The notes beneath the pieces were generated by a model that made no database searches, had not been told where the DNA came from, and saw only the letters and a list, made by a program, of their open reading frames with translations. Source: Larix sibirica (lineage: Eukaryota; Streptophyta; Pinopsida; Pinales; Pinaceae). From it: a stretch of 11,449 bases of DNA. The translations under genes were made by a program, and so were the position numbers. Each line of letters opens with the position of its first letter. Within the stretch, counting starts at the first letter, position 1. The DNA is taken from assembly GCA_004151065.3 (NCBI GenBank), contig NWUY0304704606.1:1-11449 (forward strand), read 5' to 3'. This document shows positions 9,189 through 11,449 of the stretch, piece by piece.

Positions 9189-10020
9189 TTATTGCATGCG
9201 TGGTGTGCATGGTCGAAACCCTAATGCACATGTGTTTTTGTGTTTTCTGTGTTTGTTGGTTGTTTCTGTAAATTTTTTAGGTCACTGTATTTGTTCATAG
9301 TTTCATTTGTTCCTTAAATGTAATCTTAAAACCCTTGCTGAGTCAGTTTCGAGGTTTTCAGTGAGTTTTGTACAAGCAATTAAGGGTTTGTATGGGATAA
9401 TGCAAAGGGTTGCTGAAGTTTTCTATTAAATCAAGGTCTTGACATGATAAGAATCGCAGCTTGTTAACCAGAGTGAAAAAGTTAAGTGTTTTGTAAGTAT
9501 AAATCTTGTTATGCAGTTTGAGGGTTTGTTTATTTCTTATCTAAGAAAGGGAAAGCCAGGAGAAGTAGTCAAGCCAGAGTTTCATTGCCAAGATAGCTCT
9601 GTCCTCATGTTTTTTGTGAAGTCTAAAGACAATGAATGGTCTTAAATGAGGAACTTGCTCAGATAAAGTAGTGTTGCCCCGCAAACATCTCTGGAACTCT
9701 GAGTATTGATTGTAGAATTTATAGATTTATTCCATGTTTGTGTACTTTTGTAAGCACTAGTTGGAGATTTCCCAGTCATTTGGATATTCTGAGATTTTAA
9801 AAACTAATTTTTGGGATTTGCCATAGTTCCTTTATTTCTGAACATTGATGGCAATTTTTGTCAATTGTTTGGTACTGGGTACTACTATTTATTGGAGAAA
9901 TTTGTTATCAGTGTTGAATGTTTCAATAAAGGAATGTGAATTGCTTTATTTCTGTCATAAATTATCCTAAAATTATGGTAGATTAATCATTAGTCTCTTT
10001 GAGAAACCGATCTAAGCAAC
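9189..10020. other. Intronic DNA, nothing recognised
   Basis: AT-rich and T-rich sequence without a supported gene, RNA or delimited repeat. Several AGGGTTTG and AAACCCTAA-type strings occur (for example near 9218 and 9383), but they are scattered and do not form a telomeric array. Confidence 0.45.
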
Positions 10021-10067
10021 CAGAATGGGTGCGGGAACGAGGAAATGTATGGGTGTAAGTACTGGTA

Positions 10068-10114
10068 GAGATGCACCAATTTTGTGGATGGGTGCAGGTA
10101 TGGACGTGCATCTC
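10068..10114. repeat. 9-bp inverted repeat, 29-bp loop
   Basis: GAGATGCAC (10068-10076) and GTGCATCTC (10106-10114) are exact complements. They lie in a short G-rich stretch (10025-10115) that has several GGGTG motifs. No element ends can be assigned. Confidence 0.5.
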
Positions 10115-11022
10115 CCAGGTTGGCTACTTAGAACTCTGTCCTTTCAAAAGTTCAGGGATGGTCTCAATAACATATCTATAATATACAGTCGATGTATGGG
10201 TAAGATGGAAGATTTTTATAAATTAGTGCATTTGGAATCTGGATAGATGTGTAGGAGGTTTTGGGTAGGAAGTTTTTATTCGGATTATATTTTAAAACTA
10301 TTTTCTTCATTGTTTTATTATTTATTTGAAATTTCCATTTTAAGTTTCCATACACTATAGAAACAACATTTCTATACTTGAATACATTGGGAAACATTTG
10401 GGAAACATTTGAGAAAGGTCTTCTAAATGTTTATGCACATGAAGCATCTGGGAAATGCTTCTCCTTCAACATGGGCAGGATGAATGTTATCAGATCCAGT
10501 CGAATCAGACAGGAACGGGCTGGTTTGAATTGGTTTTTCGGGTTTCTGGTATGAGCCAGTGATGCAAACCAATTTTGTCCTGAATCGTTCAGAACTGGTT
10601 GGTATGACTGATGTCCTGGTGCATCTCCATCACCCCAAAACAACTATAAAAAACAAAAAGAAAAACCCTTCAAACTGCCATAAAGCTCTATTGTGTATGG
10701 ATGGACATATTCTGGATGACTTGCAACTGCTTCCACCTCCCCAGTATACAGAGATTGGTGTTGGATTTTCAAGGGCATGAAGTCAAGATGGCAAGTACCA
10801 TGCAGTGAATGTAGAGGATCTATATTCAGATGATTATGTAGTTTTATTTGATTGTAGACTATGGTATGTACTATGATTATTTTTGGACTCTTGAGGTCAT
10901 TTAGAGCCTCATTGTTTATGTATTTTGGTTCAGATATGTATTGCACTTGTTATTTTGTTGTAGTCAACGTTACATGCCATATAAGTGAGAAAACTTCACA
11001 CATTTTGTGTTTAATTGTTTAT
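10115..11022. other. Intronic DNA, short repeats only
   Basis: No gene is supported. GGGAAACATTT occurs twice in direct succession at about 10389-10410. Between 10515 and 10605 several TGGTTTGAATTGGTTT, AACCAATTTT and AACTGGTTGG strings suggest a worn repeat. Overlapping short frames on both strands (for example 10559-10780 and 10644-10946) have no domain character. Confidence 0.4.
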
Positions 11023-11041
11023 ACGCGCGCACACACACACA
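11023..11041. repeat. Compound CG/CA microsatellite
   Basis: Alternating purine-pyrimidine tract: CG repeats (11024-11029) then CA repeats to 11041. Such tracts can adopt Z-DNA. It directly abuts the possible transposon terminus at 11040. Confidence 0.85.
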
Positions 11042-11260
11042 GTGTTACACTGGGATGCGTCCCCAAGGGTAGGAAACACTCTTCCACGCCCCCCACGTCC
11101 CGGAAACTTGGAAACTCCATTGGAAACGCCCCCCCACATCCCTGTTTGAAGGAAACTCAAGGAAACACAGAAGGGAATGTTTCTTGGAAAAAGGGAAACG
11201 TTTCTGTCCTCAAAATGGCATCCCCGCATTTCCTTTGACTATTTGACCAAAATAAATAGA
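11040..11260 (+). mobile_element. GGAAAC-rich element with hAT-like terminus
   Basis: CAGTGTTACACTGGGATGCG starts at 11040. CAGTGTT-type ends are common in plant hAT DNA transposons. Behind it is a GC-rich block with seven GGAAAC motifs (11072, 11102, 11110, 11122, 11151, 11161, 11194), plus inverted GTTTC strings and CATCCCC repeats. It ends in TTTGACTATTTGACC and AT-rich sequence. Sub-terminal arrays of short motifs are typical of hAT transposase binding regions. The opposite end is not in the window, and the 8-bp target duplication cannot be tested because the left flank is a CA repeat. No transposase is seen; frames on both strands here are judged non-coding. Confidence 0.35.
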
Positions 11261-11449
11261 TAAATAAAAAATTAAATGATAAAGGGCCAAGCCGTCCACT
11301 ATTTCCCTTCTCCCTAGCCTCAATTTCATTTCGCTGTTCAATATGGTTGTATTTCCAATTTTATTAGCTGAAGAGGCGCATTCTACAGCCCAGTAGGAGG
11401 GGATGTCTAACTCCTTCCATGCTCATCCTAGAGCTGACACATGTCCTTT
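11261..11449. other. Right edge, nothing recognised
   Basis: AT-rich then mixed sequence with no conserved coding segment. It may be the inner part of the element that begins at 11040. Confidence 0.35.

Noticed and set aside
9170-9190. Primer-binding site resembling TGGTATCAGAGC
   Set aside because: TGGTTTCAACAT matches only in part, and the ACATA target duplication places this sequence at the end of a solo LTR.
11011-11238. Frames on both strands at the right edge (10861-11238 plus, 11011-11229 minus)
   Set aside because: They are produced by the GGAAAC and CCCC motif-rich block and have no protein-domain character.

Overview
The window looks like nuclear DNA of a plant with a large, repeat-rich genome, most likely a gymnosperm such as a conifer. 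That placement is inference. It rests on one conserved eukaryotic gene that begins near 1.2 kb and then runs into an intron of at least 9.5 kb, on AT-rich intronic DNA packed with old transposon debris, and on plant-type promoter elements. No bacterial operon, CRISPR array, rRNA or intact tRNA gene is visible.

Layout. Positions 1-671 hold the decayed 3' end of a LINE (RNase H remnant plus 3' UTR). Positions 652-809 hold an imperfect ~75-bp direct duplication that includes the LINE tail. Positions 810-1199 are the promoter/5' leader of the only confident gene. It carries a telo-box, a site II element, a 12-bp direct repeat and upstream ORFs. Positions 1200-1948 are the first coding exon of RuvB-like 2 (Reptin), ending at a good GT donor inside a phase-2 codon. 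I find no second exon, so 1949-11449 is read as intron 1.

Inside the intron there are small local duplications (2032-2151, 2347-2448, 3281-3468). A tRNA-derived SINE lies on the minus strand with a ~24-bp target-site duplication (4716-4905). A 418-bp head-to-tail tandem duplication (7427-8257) sits directly upstream of a minus-strand TATA-like box and may be retrotransposon U3 sequence. An orphan ORF of unknown nature follows (8334-8708). A likely solo LTR has TG...CA ends and a 5-bp target duplication (8876-9183). A GGAAAC-rich element with a hAT-like terminus runs toward the right edge (from 11040).

There is one host gene, so no multi-gene pathway can be described. The exon encodes the ATP-binding half of a AAA+ subunit of the INO80/SWR1-type chromatin remodelers and the R2TP chaperone. 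The Walker B, sensor and arginine-finger half must lie beyond the window. I see no convincing new multi-component system. The most interesting points are the nested telo-box structure in the promoter, the well-preserved SINE and solo-LTR footprints, and the 418-bp duplication.
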